Of a stretch of DNA of 64,000 nt, positions 46,576 through 55,883 are shown one piece after another; the first letter of the stretch is position 1; each line of letters starts with the position of its first letter. Origin of the DNA: JBFWUW01 sp050247075. GTDB lineage: Bacteria; Planctomycetota; Planctomycetia; Pirellulales; JBFWUW01. The notes below the pieces were generated by a model. The model searched no databases and had not been told where the DNA came from. It saw nothing but the letters and a program-made list of their open reading frames with translations. The translations under genes were made by a program, and so were the position numbers. The stretch lies in the NCBI GenBank assembly GCA_050247075.1, contig JBFWUW010000011.1, positions 1-64,000 of the forward strand, given 5' to 3'.

Positions 46576-49383
46576 ATGACAACGACTCCACCGAGCTTCG
46601 CAATCGGTAGCTGGGCCTTCAGTGCGGCCCACGGGGAGTCCGTGCGCATTCTGGATGTCGAAACTGTCTGGAGCCACACGGTCTATCAAGTGTGGATTCC
46701 CCGGCTGGCGACTGTCGAACGAGTACCTGCCGACTCACTGTCTCCCGCTCAACCGACGAAGACAACCGGCCTCGACCGCATCGCCTATGCCGTCGCCGCC
46801 GCCCGGATCGCCGACGCCTTGACCCAGGATGTGCTGCTGGCTCCGCTCGAAGCGGGCGTCATTCCGCTACCTCACCAGCTTCATGCTCTGACCCGTGCTG
46901 TCACCGGCGACCGAGTGCGCTACCTTCTGGCCGATGAAGTTGGGTTGGGCAAGACCATCGAGGCTGGGCTGATCTTCCGGGAACTCAAGCTCCGTGGGCT
47001 GGTGAAGCGGGTGCTGGTCGTCGCCCCCAAGGGCCTTGTGACGCAGTGGGTGCAGGAAATGCAGACCCACTTCGGCGAGGAGTTCCGGCTCCTGACGCCG
47101 AGCGAGTTCTCGTCGTGGCGAAACCTCACCGGAGCCGAGAACGTCTGGCGACAGTTCGATCAGGTCGTCTGCCCTGCCGACTCCATCAAGCCCATTGAAC
47201 GTCGCCGGGGCTGGTCCCGTGAGAAGCTGGAGACGCACAACCAGGAACGCCTGGGCGATCTGATCGACGCCGGTTGGGATTTGATTATCTGCGACGAAGC
47301 ACATCGCCTTGGCGGAAGCACCGAACAGGTCGCCCGCTACCGCCTCGGCAAAGCGCTGGCGGAAGCTGCACCATACCTGCTTCTACTCTCAGCCACTCCG
47401 CACCAGGGGAAGACGGCGGGCTTCCAGCGGGTGATGGCGCTGCTCGACCGGGATGAGTTCATCACGTCGGGGGCGATCCGCAAGGAGAAGGTCGCACCGT
47501 TCGTGATCCGCACCGAGAAGCGGCGGGCCATCAACGACAAGGGCGATCCTTTGTTCATGCCCCGGCTGACGAAGCTCATGCCTGTGCGATGGGAGGAGAA
47601 GCACGCACTCCAGAAGCGGCTGTACGAGTTGGTCACGGAGTACGTCCGCTTGGGCTACAACCAAGCGATGCGTCAGAACCGGCAGTACCTTGGCTTCCTG
47701 ATGATCCTGATGCAGCGGCTCGTCACCAGCAGCACGCAGGCCATCGCCTCGGCCCTGGAACGTCGCCTCGAAGCCTTGCAAGCGACGAACCTGACGGCAA
47801 CCGATGAGGAGCCACCAGAGAGCAGTAATGAGGAGCAAGACAGCCAGGAGCAGTTGGACGAATTGCTGTCAGTCCGCATGGCCGGTCTTGAGAACGAAAA
47901 AGAGGAGGTCAAGATGCTCCTCGAAATTGCTCGGCACTGTCGGGCGCTCGGACCGGACGCACGGGCCGAGACGCTGCTCAACATCCTCTACGAGAATCAG
48001 CAGCAAGAGAACAACCCGGAACTCAAGTACCTCGTCTTCACCGAGTTCGTGCCGACTCAGACCATGTTGCGGGACTTCCTGGAGCAGCACGGCTTCTCGG
48101 TCGTGTGCCTTAATGGGTCGATGGACCTGGAAGAACGGCGGCGGGTACAGCGGCAGTTCGCAGAGAAGGCCCGTATCCTCGTCTCGACCGACGCCGGTGG
48201 TGAAGGTCTGAACCTGCAATTCGCCCACATCATCATCAACTACGATCTGCCCTGGAACCCGATGCGGATCGAGCAGCGCATCGGGCGTGTAGATCGTATC
48301 GGCCAGAAGCACCCGGTGAAGGCGTTTAACCTGATCTTCGAGGACAGCGTTGAATTGCGGGTGCAGGAAGTTCTGGAAGAGAAACTGGCGACGATCCTGG
48401 ACGAGTTCGGTGTGGATAAGACGCAAGACGTGCTGGATTCCGCTGAGAGCGGCGTCGTCTTCGAGCGGCTGTACGCCCAAGCGATCCTCAACCCCGGCGA
48501 CATCGAGAAGAACATTGACCGGCTGATTGCCGAAGTGCGAGAGCAGGCCAAGGAGGAAAGTGCCGGTCGGTCATACTACGGCGAGACGGTTCTGGACCCG
48601 ACGCTTGCCCAGCAGTTGAGCAGTCACCCGCTGCCGTTTTGGGTTGAACGGATGGCGACGGCGTATCTACGCAGTGAGGGCGGAACGGTTCAGCGGGACT
48701 TGTTTAGCTACACCCTGGAGTGGCCCGATGGCAGTCGGATGGACCGGGTGTCATTTCAGAGCCGGGACGCCCAGGAGAAGGGCCTGCAACACGTCAGTCT
48801 GGAAGACTCTCGCATTCGTCGCCTCGTCCAGCAGTTGCCCCGTGTCGTCGTAACCGAGCCAATCCCGTGCGTGCGGTTTGCCAGCCTGCCTGCCGAGGTC
48901 GTTGGGTATTGGGCATTGTGGCGAATCGCCATCGACCACCAGTCGCTCCGGGACGTGAAGATCATCCCGATCTTCCACCACGACGACGGGCGCAATCTCG
49001 TTCCCACGGCCCGACACATTTGGAATTCCTTGATGCAGGATCGACCAGAAGTCGAACAGGTCGGGACGAAGACCGGAAGCGAAGTCGAATCAGTATTTCG
49101 TCGTCTGCGATCCGAAGCGGAGCGACAGGGCGAAGACGCATTTCATGAACTTTACGCCCGGCATCAGCAGCGATTGAAGCGGGAACAGGACAAAGGCCAG
49201 TACGCCTTCCAGGTGCGACGTGAAGCACTCGGTCGGCTCGGCCTGCCCGAAGTGCGGCAGCACCGCCTCAAGCGGTTGGACGAAGAGGAGCGGACTTGGG
49301 CAGCAGAACTGCGGAAGCGGGAGCGAATCCTTCCCGAACTTCAACCAGTCATTCTCTTGCGAGTGGAGGCAGGGAATGGCTAA
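46576..49383 (+). CDS. brxHII: SNF2-type helicase BrxHII
   Basis: 935 residues. SF2/SNF2 motifs in order: I ADEVGLGKTIEAG (120-127), Ia VVAPKGLVTQW, II DEAH at 240-243, III LLLSATPHQGKT, V LVSTDAGGEGLNLQFAHIIINYDLP, VI WNPMRIEQRIGRVDRIGQ. Two RecA lobes are separated by an acidic coiled insertion around 395-430. The C-terminal 300 residues are helical and basic. BrxHII is the helicase of types 3 and 5. Overlaps pglZ by eight bases. Confidence 0.9.
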   Translation: MTTTPPSFAIGSWAFSAAHGESVRILDVETVWSHTVYQVWIPRLATVERVPADSLSPAQPTKTTGLDRIAYAVAAARIADALTQDVLLAPLEAGVIPLPHQLHALTRAVTGDRVRYLLADEVGLGKTIEAGLIFRELKLRGLVKRVLVVAPKGLVTQWVQEMQTHFGEEFRLLTPSEFSSWRNLTGAENVWRQFDQVVCPADSIKPIERRRGWSREKLETHNQERLGDLIDAGWDLIICDEAHRLGGSTEQVARYRLGKALAEAAPYLLLLSATPHQGKTAGFQRVMALLDRDEFITSGAIRKEKVAPFVIRTEKRRAINDKGDPLFMPRLTKLMPVRWEEKHALQKRLYELVTEYVRLGYNQAMRQNRQYLGFLMILMQRLVTSSTQAIASALERRLEALQATNLTATDEEPPESSNEEQDSQEQLDELLSVRMAGLENEKEEVKMLLEIARHCRALGPDARAETLLNILYENQQQENNPELKYLVFTEFVPTQTMLRDFLEQHGFSVVCLNGSMDLEERRRVQRQFAEKARILVSTDAGGEGLNLQFAHIIINYDLPWNPMRIEQRIGRVDRIGQKHPVKAFNLIFEDSVELRVQEVLEEKLATILDEFGVDKTQDVLDSAESGVVFERLYAQAILNPGDIEKNIDRLIAEVREQAKEESAGRSYYGETVLDPTLAQQLSSHPLPFWVERMATAYLRSEGGTVQRDLFSYTLEWPDGSRMDRVSFQSRDAQEKGLQHVSLEDSRIRRLVQQLPRVVVTEPIPCVRFASLPAEVVGYWALWRIAIDHQSLRDVKIIPIFHHDDGRNLVPTARHIWNSLMQDRPEVEQVGTKTGSEVESVFRRLRSEAERQGEDAFHELYARHQQRLKREQDKGQYAFQVRREALGRLGLPEVRQHRLKRLDEEERTWAAELRKRERILPELQPVILLRVEAGNG

Positions 49384-51334
49384 CTGGCGTGACACGATCC
49401 TGAAGAACTTTAAGCCGAAAATCTCTCGATTGACATTGGTGGCCGACCCGGACGGTTTGCTTACCGAAGAAGGGATGCTCTCGGCAATCCGGGAACGAGG
49501 CTTTGAACTGATTCCGTTTGACGACCCGATTGCTTTCCGCTTCGCTTACGAATCGCAGTATCGCAGCCGGTGGGATCAGGGCCAGAACACCGACTTGGTT
49601 GTGGTTCTGCGTTCCGCAGAGCAGCAGTTGAACAAGTTGCCTTTCGATCTGCTGAAAGCGGGACGCCCCCTCACGTTTGCATTGCACCACTTGTTTCCGA
49701 AGCTGAATTACCCGGTGATCGCCGGGCTGGACCGTGCCTACCTCGACGCCGTAGATGAGGCGTACCAGAAGCACGATGGCGACCAATTGACCGAGCGAGA
49801 GACCAAGGACTTCGTGCTGATGCAGTGCTTCAGCATCGTCCCGAAGCTCATCAAGAAGCCCGTCGATCTGCTGAAGGTGCTGCTGTCGTTGCATTCCCGA
49901 AAGGTGCGACTCCCGAACTTCCTGGTCGAATATCTTCTGGAGAGTCTGACCAAAGACGCCACGTTCGAGACGTGGCCCCTTGCCGAGATCATTCCTGGTC
50001 GAGAGAGTTTTCTCCGGTTTCTCCAGGAAGAATGGAAAGCGTTCCTCACTGCCCAAGTCGATCCTTCAGTTCCTTGTCGGGTTCCGTTCGGTCACGAGGA
50101 TGTGCGGGCCTATATCGACACGTTCTTTCTCGAAGGGTTACTCACGCCGGTCGAGCAAGAGAACGCCGCCAAGCTCCCAGCCTGGGCGCAGATCGGCGTG
50201 AAGCATGATCCGAGGGCCGACGCCCTACGGCGATTCCGAGGGCTATCGCAAAGGTTCGAGGCCGAGCTTCCGACCGCCGATGTTTCTCATCGGGAATGGC
50301 AGCAGGCGGCGCAGCGGTGGGCGGAACTGGTGGTGCTGCGATGGGAGTGGGACGAGTCTCTGGAGGATGCTGACCGCACAGCATGGGCCGAGTTGCAAGC
50401 ATCGGTCGAGGACGCCTTCGGCAAATGGATGATGAATCGCTATGGCTCGCTGCACAATTTGCCGTATCACCAGCAGCCGGTCATGGTTCATCAGATTTCC
50501 CGATTCATGGCGGTCGAACGCACACGAAAGAAGATCGGGAAAATCGCTTTGCTCGTGTTGGATGGACTCGCCTTCGACCAATGGCTCTTGCTGAAGAAGC
50601 ATCTCGAAGCCTGTGACAAGTTGTGGCGATTCCAGGAATCAACGGCCTTCGCCTGGGTTCCGACCCTCACTTCTGTCACTCGTCAGTCGATCTTTGCCGG
50701 GGAGCCGCCGCTCTATTTCCCAGATTCGTTGGCGACGACATCAAAGGAGAAGAACCACTGGCTTCGGTTTTGGGAAGACCAGGGCGTACAGCGGACCAGT
50801 GTTGATCTCGTGACGAGTTTGGAAGGTCCGAACGACCCGAAACTGGACATTGCTCTCGGCAATGCTCGGCTCACGGTTCTCGGAATTGTCTGGAACAAAG
50901 TCGATGACATCATGCACGGGATGCAGATGCAGACGGCGGGGATGCACAATCAAGTTCGGCTGTGGGCTTCGCAGGGCCATCTGCAACAACTGCTGATTCG
51001 GCTGCAACAAGAGGGATTCGTCGTCTATCTGACCGCCGATCACGGTAACGTCACAGCGACCGGCATTGGCAATCCCAGGGAAGGCGTGCTGGCCGAGACG
51101 AAGGGGAAGAGAGTGCGTGTTTATGACCGCAACGAATTCCTTGAAGAAGTTGCGAGCAAGTTCCCTGATTCACTTCGCTGGCCGAATTACGGCCTCCCAC
51201 CGGCACGATTTGTTCTGCTGCCAGGAAATCTGAAAGCATTCACAGAGTCCGGTGATGCAATTGTGTCCCACGGTGGAATCGCCCTGGAAGAAGTGATGGT
51301 TCCGTTTGTGGCAATCACCAGGGAGGGGACATGA
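49376..51334 (+). CDS. pglZ: BREX phosphatase-fold protein PglZ
   Basis: 652 residues from ATG 49376 (MANWRDTILKNFKPKISRLTLVADPDGLL). The longer open frame upstream translates the end of the helicase gene in another frame. PglZ features: LLVLDGLAFDQW (metal Asp of the alkaline-phosphatase fold), VTRQSIFAGEPPLYF, VYLTADHGNVTATGIGNP (Asp/His ligands) and a final HGGIALEEVMVPFV. PglZ is the second core gene shared by all BREX types and is a probable metal-dependent nuclease or phosphodiesterase. Stop overlaps the next start (ATGA). Confidence 0.92.
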   Translation: MANWRDTILKNFKPKISRLTLVADPDGLLTEEGMLSAIRERGFELIPFDDPIAFRFAYESQYRSRWDQGQNTDLVVVLRSAEQQLNKLPFDLLKAGRPLTFALHHLFPKLNYPVIAGLDRAYLDAVDEAYQKHDGDQLTERETKDFVLMQCFSIVPKLIKKPVDLLKVLLSLHSRKVRLPNFLVEYLLESLTKDATFETWPLAEIIPGRESFLRFLQEEWKAFLTAQVDPSVPCRVPFGHEDVRAYIDTFFLEGLLTPVEQENAAKLPAWAQIGVKHDPRADALRRFRGLSQRFEAELPTADVSHREWQQAAQRWAELVVLRWEWDESLEDADRTAWAELQASVEDAFGKWMMNRYGSLHNLPYHQQPVMVHQISRFMAVERTRKKIGKIALLVLDGLAFDQWLLLKKHLEACDKLWRFQESTAFAWVPTLTSVTRQSIFAGEPPLYFPDSLATTSKEKNHWLRFWEDQGVQRTSVDLVTSLEGPNDPKLDIALGNARLTVLGIVWNKVDDIMHGMQMQTAGMHNQVRLWASQGHLQQLLIRLQQEGFVVYLTADHGNVTATGIGNPREGVLAETKGKRVRVYDRNEFLEEVASKFPDSLRWPNYGLPPARFVLLPGNLKAFTESGDAIVSHGGIALEEVMVPFVAITREGT

Positions 51335-52791
51335 GGAAGGTCGTTGGAATCGACCGAAAGATCAAGCGGGCTTGGGTGGACGCCGTACTGGATCGGCTGA
51401 CACAGACGACCGATGAAGCCGACCTGCGCACATTCTTGGACAAGCTCCTGAAGGATGAATTGCCGGGAAAAGAATCGAGAGCCAAATCCACGGGGATCGT
51501 GCTGCGAGTTTGGAGTGGCATTCCGCCTGAACGCATTGCTCTGCGGGATCGAGCCGTGGCACTGCTGCCCCGCATCTCAGGCCAGGAGCGCATCTGGTTG
51601 CATTGGGGCATGACGGCGCTGGCGTACCCGTTCTTTCGAGATACTGCCGAAGTTGTCGGTCGGCTGCTGGCCCTTCAGGACGACTTTACCACTGCCCAAG
51701 TGCAAGCTCGGATGCTGACGACCTGGGGCGACCGAGCCACAAGCAAAGAAGCGGCGCAGAAGCTCATCACGACCCTCGTGGATTGGGAAGTCCTTCGCTC
51801 CACAAAAACGAAGGGCCACTTCCTTCTCGCTCGCAAAATGACAGCCAGCATCCCCGAACTGCAACTCTGGCTGCTCGAAGCGCTGTTGGCGGCAAGTGAG
51901 GCTGACGAGATCGAGGCGCAGCAGTTGTTGCGACTGCCGGAATCATTCCCGTTCACGATCAGCATTGGAGTCGCCGATCTTCGCCGCTACGAAGGCTTCA
52001 ATATCCACCGGCAGGGGCTGGACATGGATATGGTCGCTCTCCGCAAGGTTAAAGTGGAGCCACCACCAAGGCCCACGAAGAAGCCCAAGGCGGGAAAGAA
52101 GGCAAGTCAGGTCGGTCCCGGCCTTTTCGACAAGCTGGCGAGTGAAACGGCTTCAGACAACGGACAGCCAAGCGCCGCCCCGGTGGTGCCGGTGGCACAT
52201 CAGCCGAATGTCGAAAACCACGATGAAACAAACGACCAGCGCCGGGTTGAAGACTCCATCAAGAACGAAGTCTTGCGAACACTGTCGGATCGGGCGAGCC
52301 GCTTTTTACAAGTCCGAGGAACAGTCCTCGTCCCTTTTGGCCCATTCTCTGCACCTTCGGTTGAATGCGCTGAATTGTTTCGTGACGGCCATTATTTGGG
52401 GTGTATTGCTTTGACCCAAGCGGTCATGGAAGCGGTAATCCGCCACGTCTGGCAGATCACGCTCAAGAAAAAGCCAAATCAGCAAGGTGATTTTGAAAAG
52501 AACCTCGAATCGCTGCACAAGAAGGCATTCATCAGTGACGAATGGAAGACCAAGCTGGACAAGATGTGGGCAGATCGCCACTCATTCCACCACCTGCGGC
52601 CCTCGGTTGAATCGGACCCTCAAAAGCTCGAAGAAATCGCTCGCAGCACGCTGAATCTGCTCAACGATCTGGAACGGGAGTTCTTCGGCTTCTCTGTGCG
52701 GGAGGGCATGATTGTCCCAGATCATGCTGAATACTGGCTAATCAAGGATGGCGAGTCGCTGGTCTATGTGCGGGGAAGCGAACATGCCTGA
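51331..52791 (+). CDS. BrxA-position protein with HEPN-like C-terminal domain
   Basis: 486 residues, in the slot where type 3 operons carry brxA. The first 230 residues are helical with a winged-helix-like run (ATSKEAAQKLITTLVDWEVL, then HFLLARKMTASIPELQLWLLEALL), a layout like BrxA but without clear sequence identity. A Pro/Lys-rich linker (240-265) leads to a 180-residue helical domain with R416-HSFH-H421 (WADRHSFHHLRPS), an RX4H pattern of HEPN ribonucleases. That makes it a possible BrxA fused to a toxin-like effector; both halves are inferred. Confidence 0.6.
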   Translation: MRKVVGIDRKIKRAWVDAVLDRLTQTTDEADLRTFLDKLLKDELPGKESRAKSTGIVLRVWSGIPPERIALRDRAVALLPRISGQERIWLHWGMTALAYPFFRDTAEVVGRLLALQDDFTTAQVQARMLTTWGDRATSKEAAQKLITTLVDWEVLRSTKTKGHFLLARKMTASIPELQLWLLEALLAASEADEIEAQQLLRLPESFPFTISIGVADLRRYEGFNIHRQGLDMDMVALRKVKVEPPPRPTKKPKAGKKASQVGPGLFDKLASETASDNGQPSAAPVVPVAHQPNVENHDETNDQRRVEDSIKNEVLRTLSDRASRFLQVRGTVLVPFGPFSAPSVECAELFRDGHYLGCIALTQAVMEAVIRHVWQITLKKKPNQQGDFEKNLESLHKKAFISDEWKTKLDKMWADRHSFHHLRPSVESDPQKLEEIARSTLNLLNDLEREFFGFSVREGMIVPDHAEYWLIKDGESLVYVRGSEHA

Positions 52792-53461
52792 ATACCCCTA
52801 TAACGTCGTAGTCGTCACTCTCGTCATCCTAATCACGTTAGTCATCTTGCGCAGATACGTTTCGAGTTTCTGGACAGCGTTTTGGAACCGGGTGGCCGAG
52901 TTCGCTCCCGATGTTCCCCGTCAAAAACTCGTAGCGTTCATCTCAATCCTCGGTAGTGTCGTCGCTGTCATTGCGACTTACTTCTGGTTGAGGAATCCTG
53001 CCGACGCAACAGCAGAACCAACTTCTCAATTCGCAATTGCAATTGCGTGGCTGATCGTCGCTGTCTTGCAATTCCTCATTCCAAGTGACCCGGAATGGGA
53101 GATCATTCATGCAAAGCGAGCCAAGCACGACCAAGGCATTTTGCAGCAAGTGTTGGATTGCCTTCGAGAAGAGCGCCTCGACTTCAATCAAATCGTGAGA
53201 AAAAAAGGACAATACAACAGTCCTGCCCACAGAAAGGCAGCAGAGGTCGATTCTTTCAACCTGCTTTTGCCACAAGTTCAAGCATTGCGTTCGATTCCGA
53301 AGTTCCGAAGGCGGGCAAACGCCATTGCAGGAGAGATTGAACGAAATCAGGCTCTGGACAAGAAGGACGTGGAGCGGCTGATCGGGCTGCTAAACCAAAT
53401 GGAGCCACTGCTTCAGAATGAGATCGAAAAGCTCGGTCGAATCCACAGGGGACTAGCATGA
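52784..53461 (+). CDS. membrane protein of unknown function
   Basis: 225 residues from ATG 52784, inside the end of the previous gene. Three hydrophobic stretches lie in the first 110 residues (VVVVTLVILITLVIL, VAFISILGSVVAVIATYFWL, FAIAIAWLIVAVLQFLI), then a 115-residue charged helical tail (KRAKHDQGILQQVLDCLREERLDFNQIV). No family recognised. A TM anchor plus cytoplasmic coiled region inside a defence operon could be an effector or membrane sensor. Its stop overlaps the next ATG. Confidence 0.75.
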   Translation: MPEYPYNVVVVTLVILITLVILRRYVSSFWTAFWNRVAEFAPDVPRQKLVAFISILGSVVAVIATYFWLRNPADATAEPTSQFAIAIAWLIVAVLQFLIPSDPEWEIIHAKRAKHDQGILQQVLDCLREERLDFNQIVRKKGQYNSPAHRKAAEVDSFNLLLPQVQALRSIPKFRRRANAIAGEIERNQALDKKDVERLIGLLNQMEPLLQNEIEKLGRIHRGLA

Positions 53462-53793
53462 CCCCCAACGACCTCCCCATCCGTGAATCCGACCAAATCC
53501 GCCAGGACTGCGCCCGCAAACTGCGCCAGGTCCAGATCAGCGATCACTTCCAGGCGATCCTCGGATGCCTTCTGGGAGAAGACTGGACCACGCCCCTGCT
53601 GGTCGAGATGGTCATCACGCCAGACGGCCACGTTCTCGGTCGTTGCGACGGCGAGTCGGCGTTCAAAGCATTCCTGGGCGCATCGGAAGACCTCATCAAG
53701 AACATCCACGGCGTTGCGCCGGTCGCCGAACTCGATGGCGACGAAATCGGCTTCCTGGTGGCGAAGGTGGCTGAGATCAAGAGGCAGGGGTAG
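53458..53793 (+). CDS. small hypothetical protein
   Basis: 111 residues, no membrane segment. DCARKLRQVQISDHFQAILGCLLGEDWTTPLLVEMVITPDGHVLGRCDGESAFKAFLG has alternating strand-helix text and two acidic stretches. Not recognised. Coupled to the membrane-protein gene by an ATGA overlap, so it is probably made in fixed ratio with it; an immunity or partner role would be a guess. Confidence 0.65.
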   Translation: MTPNDLPIRESDQIRQDCARKLRQVQISDHFQAILGCLLGEDWTTPLLVEMVITPDGHVLGRCDGESAFKAFLGASEDLIKNIHGVAPVAELDGDEIGFLVAKVAEIKRQG

Positions 53794-53808
53794 AGCGAGA
53801 AGAAAAGT

Positions 53809-54525
53809 ATGGACGATCTTTCATCACGATTCCTCGACGGCTTCAATGTCATCGAAGACTGGATGCGGAACACCCTCGACGCCAACGAGGGTGAGGAATT
53901 CGGATCGCTCTTGCGCCGAATGGAGGGGAGCAACACTGAGGTCCGTCGTCACTCCCCAGAAATCAAGCGATTCGCTCGGCTTCGCAACCTGATCGCCCAT
54001 AGCCACAGCCACGAAAAGCCGCTCGCCGTCCCCACTCTCGTTTCTGTTGAACGAATCGAGTCGCTGGGCAAGCTATTGGTGTCGCCGCCATCACTCTTTT
54101 CGCTCGCAGCAAAGCCAGTTGAGCAATGTCGGCCCACCGACCCATTGGGCTGCTGCGTCAAAAAAATGCACGACGGCGTGTTTTCTCAGCTTCCGATCTA
54201 CGACGGCGAGAAATACTTCGGGCTGCTAACCGCCGAAACCATCGCCCGATGGCTGGCGACCGCCTTTGTCGGCGATGGCAGCGGAATAGTGGAAGAGCAG
54301 CCCATCAAGGAAGTCATGCGGCATCAAGAAGATGGCGACAACGTGAAGTTCCTGGCACGGACTGCAACCGTCGTGGATGCACTTGCCGCATTCGATCAGT
54401 TCCTACATCGAGGAAAGCGATTGGAAGCACTCCTGATTACAAATGGTGGCCGTCAAACAGAATCGCTGATCGGGATCGTCACGATTCACGACATCCCGAA
54501 GCTGAACAAGGCACTCAATGGATAG
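53809..54525 (+). CDS. HEPN-like domain fused to a CBS-domain pair
   Basis: 238 residues. The N-terminal 90 residues are helical with RLRNLIAHSHSH, an RN-x(3)-H core (R59 N60, H64) as in HEPN proteins. From about 105 a CBS pair follows: VKKMHDGVFSQLPIYDGEKYFGLLTAETIARWLA, then LARTATVVDALAAFDQFLHRGKRLEALLITNGG with LIGIVTIHDIPKL. CBS pairs bind adenosine nucleotides, so the HEPN-like part could be gated by a nucleotide signal. Fifteen bases after the previous gene. Confidence 0.72.
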   Translation: MDDLSSRFLDGFNVIEDWMRNTLDANEGEEFGSLLRRMEGSNTEVRRHSPEIKRFARLRNLIAHSHSHEKPLAVPTLVSVERIESLGKLLVSPPSLFSLAAKPVEQCRPTDPLGCCVKKMHDGVFSQLPIYDGEKYFGLLTAETIARWLATAFVGDGSGIVEEQPIKEVMRHQEDGDNVKFLARTATVVDALAAFDQFLHRGKRLEALLITNGGRQTESLIGIVTIHDIPKLNKALNG

Positions 54526-54584
54526 CTGCGATTGACGATGCTCCTGTTTCCATACCTCGCAGAAATCAAGAAGACGGCGTAGCA

Positions 54585-55883
54585 ATGGGAAAAAAGCGAA
54601 CAAAGCGATCCTCGGTGATCTCCTTTGATCCGAGTAGGTTGGACGTATCCGAAATTGAATCGGGCCAATACGGTCTGTTTTACGGGGACAGGGTTCTTCA
54701 CACGTTGCCCGGCAAGCCAGTCTCGCACCGTTCTCAACGATTGCTATTCCACATTCGAGACGAGTTGGACAGTCACGGACTCTTGAGAATCAAGGATGAC
54801 ACGCTTGTTAAACCGCATTTCAACTCGTCTTACACAATTCTCGGTGTTGAACAGGAGCTTGTCGCTTCTGATACGGATCGGACGTGGGACTTTCGGCGGT
54901 GGCTCGGAAACGATCCGATTCTTCACCCGTGCGCTGGCCCAGAGATCATCGACCAAATGGCCCGATGGGAATGTGTGGACACATATCTCGCAAGTATCGG
55001 ACTTCATCGGTTAAATCTGCCGCTTCTCTACGATGATCGCTCCCTCCACTCGTCTGACGAAGAGTATGCTGAAGCTGTGGAAGGCGCACTGCCGCCACAG
55101 GAATATGCGGAACGGGTGTCAAAGGAATATCAATCGCTGTTCCCCGCACAACGTGCTGTTACATTGCACCTAAATCACATTCATCACGGCTTGTTGCTTC
55201 TGCCGATGGTGTTGGCCCAGGGAGGATGCTCCTCAGCAGAGTATGCGAACGCTGCTCTTGCCGCTCATGCAGCGTTGTCGCAAGCATTTCCCGATGCTAC
55301 ACCATCGGGCCACCAAAAAGATTTTGAAGCGATGCGAGGCCATGCCGAAACAGCGCTTGCATATATCCGTGCAAGTGGCGTAGAGCCGATGATGCAAAGG
55401 TTCGTGCTTGGCGAAAAAGTGCTGTCGGATGAGCTTCGAGATAACGAATTCAAGGAAGTCAAAGGGGCCAATCCAGTAGATGCCATCAAGAATACCGCCG
55501 ATGAGTACGTCGTCGCCTACCTGAATAGCTGTGGTGGTCGTATCCTTTGGGGAATCCGAGATAGCGATGGCGTCTGCGTGGGCGTCCAACTGTCTTACGA
55601 GCAGCGTGACCGTGTGCGTAGGGAGGTTGTCAGCAAGTTGAAAGAGATCAAGCCTAGTATCGATCCGTCTCAGTACAGGATTACCCTCCACCGTGTTGTC
55701 GAGGGCGGAAGCTACAAGGACGATTTGTTTGTGGTCGAGGTGTGTGTTCCTTCGGTTCCGAATTCAGAACCGTATTACACTGGTGGCAACGAATGCTTTG
55801 TTCGCCTTGATGGAGTGAAGAAGAAGCTCTCCGGACCAGAATTGACTGATTGGATTAGGCGGCGAATCACTCACAAAACATAG
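54585..55883 (+). CDS. AlbA_2 (Schlafen-type) domain protein, end of defence operon
   Basis: 432 residues from ATG 54585 (MGKKRTKRSSVISFDPSRLD). Residues 1-290 have no motif I recognise. The C-terminal 140 residues are an AlbA_2 domain: DNEFKEVKGANPVDAIKNTADEYVVAYLNSCGGRILWGIRDSDGVCVG, then LFVVEVCVPSVPNSEPYYTGGNECFVRLDGVKKKLSGPELTDWI. Proteins of this class occur in several anti-phage systems. It ends 150 bases before a strong terminator and closes the plus-strand operon. Confidence 0.8.
   Translation: MGKKRTKRSSVISFDPSRLDVSEIESGQYGLFYGDRVLHTLPGKPVSHRSQRLLFHIRDELDSHGLLRIKDDTLVKPHFNSSYTILGVEQELVASDTDRTWDFRRWLGNDPILHPCAGPEIIDQMARWECVDTYLASIGLHRLNLPLLYDDRSLHSSDEEYAEAVEGALPPQEYAERVSKEYQSLFPAQRAVTLHLNHIHHGLLLLPMVLAQGGCSSAEYANAALAAHAALSQAFPDATPSGHQKDFEAMRGHAETALAYIRASGVEPMMQRFVLGEKVLSDELRDNEFKEVKGANPVDAIKNTADEYVVAYLNSCGGRILWGIRDSDGVCVGVQLSYEQRDRVRREVVSKLKEIKPSIDPSQYRITLHRVVEGGSYKDDLFVVEVCVPSVPNSEPYYTGGNECFVRLDGVKKKLSGPELTDWIRRRITHKT

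Noticed and set aside
46576..51334. DISARM in place of BREX
   Set aside because: An SNF2 helicase and a methyltransferase occur in both, but brxF, brxC and pglZ are present and no drmA/drmB-like gene is seen.
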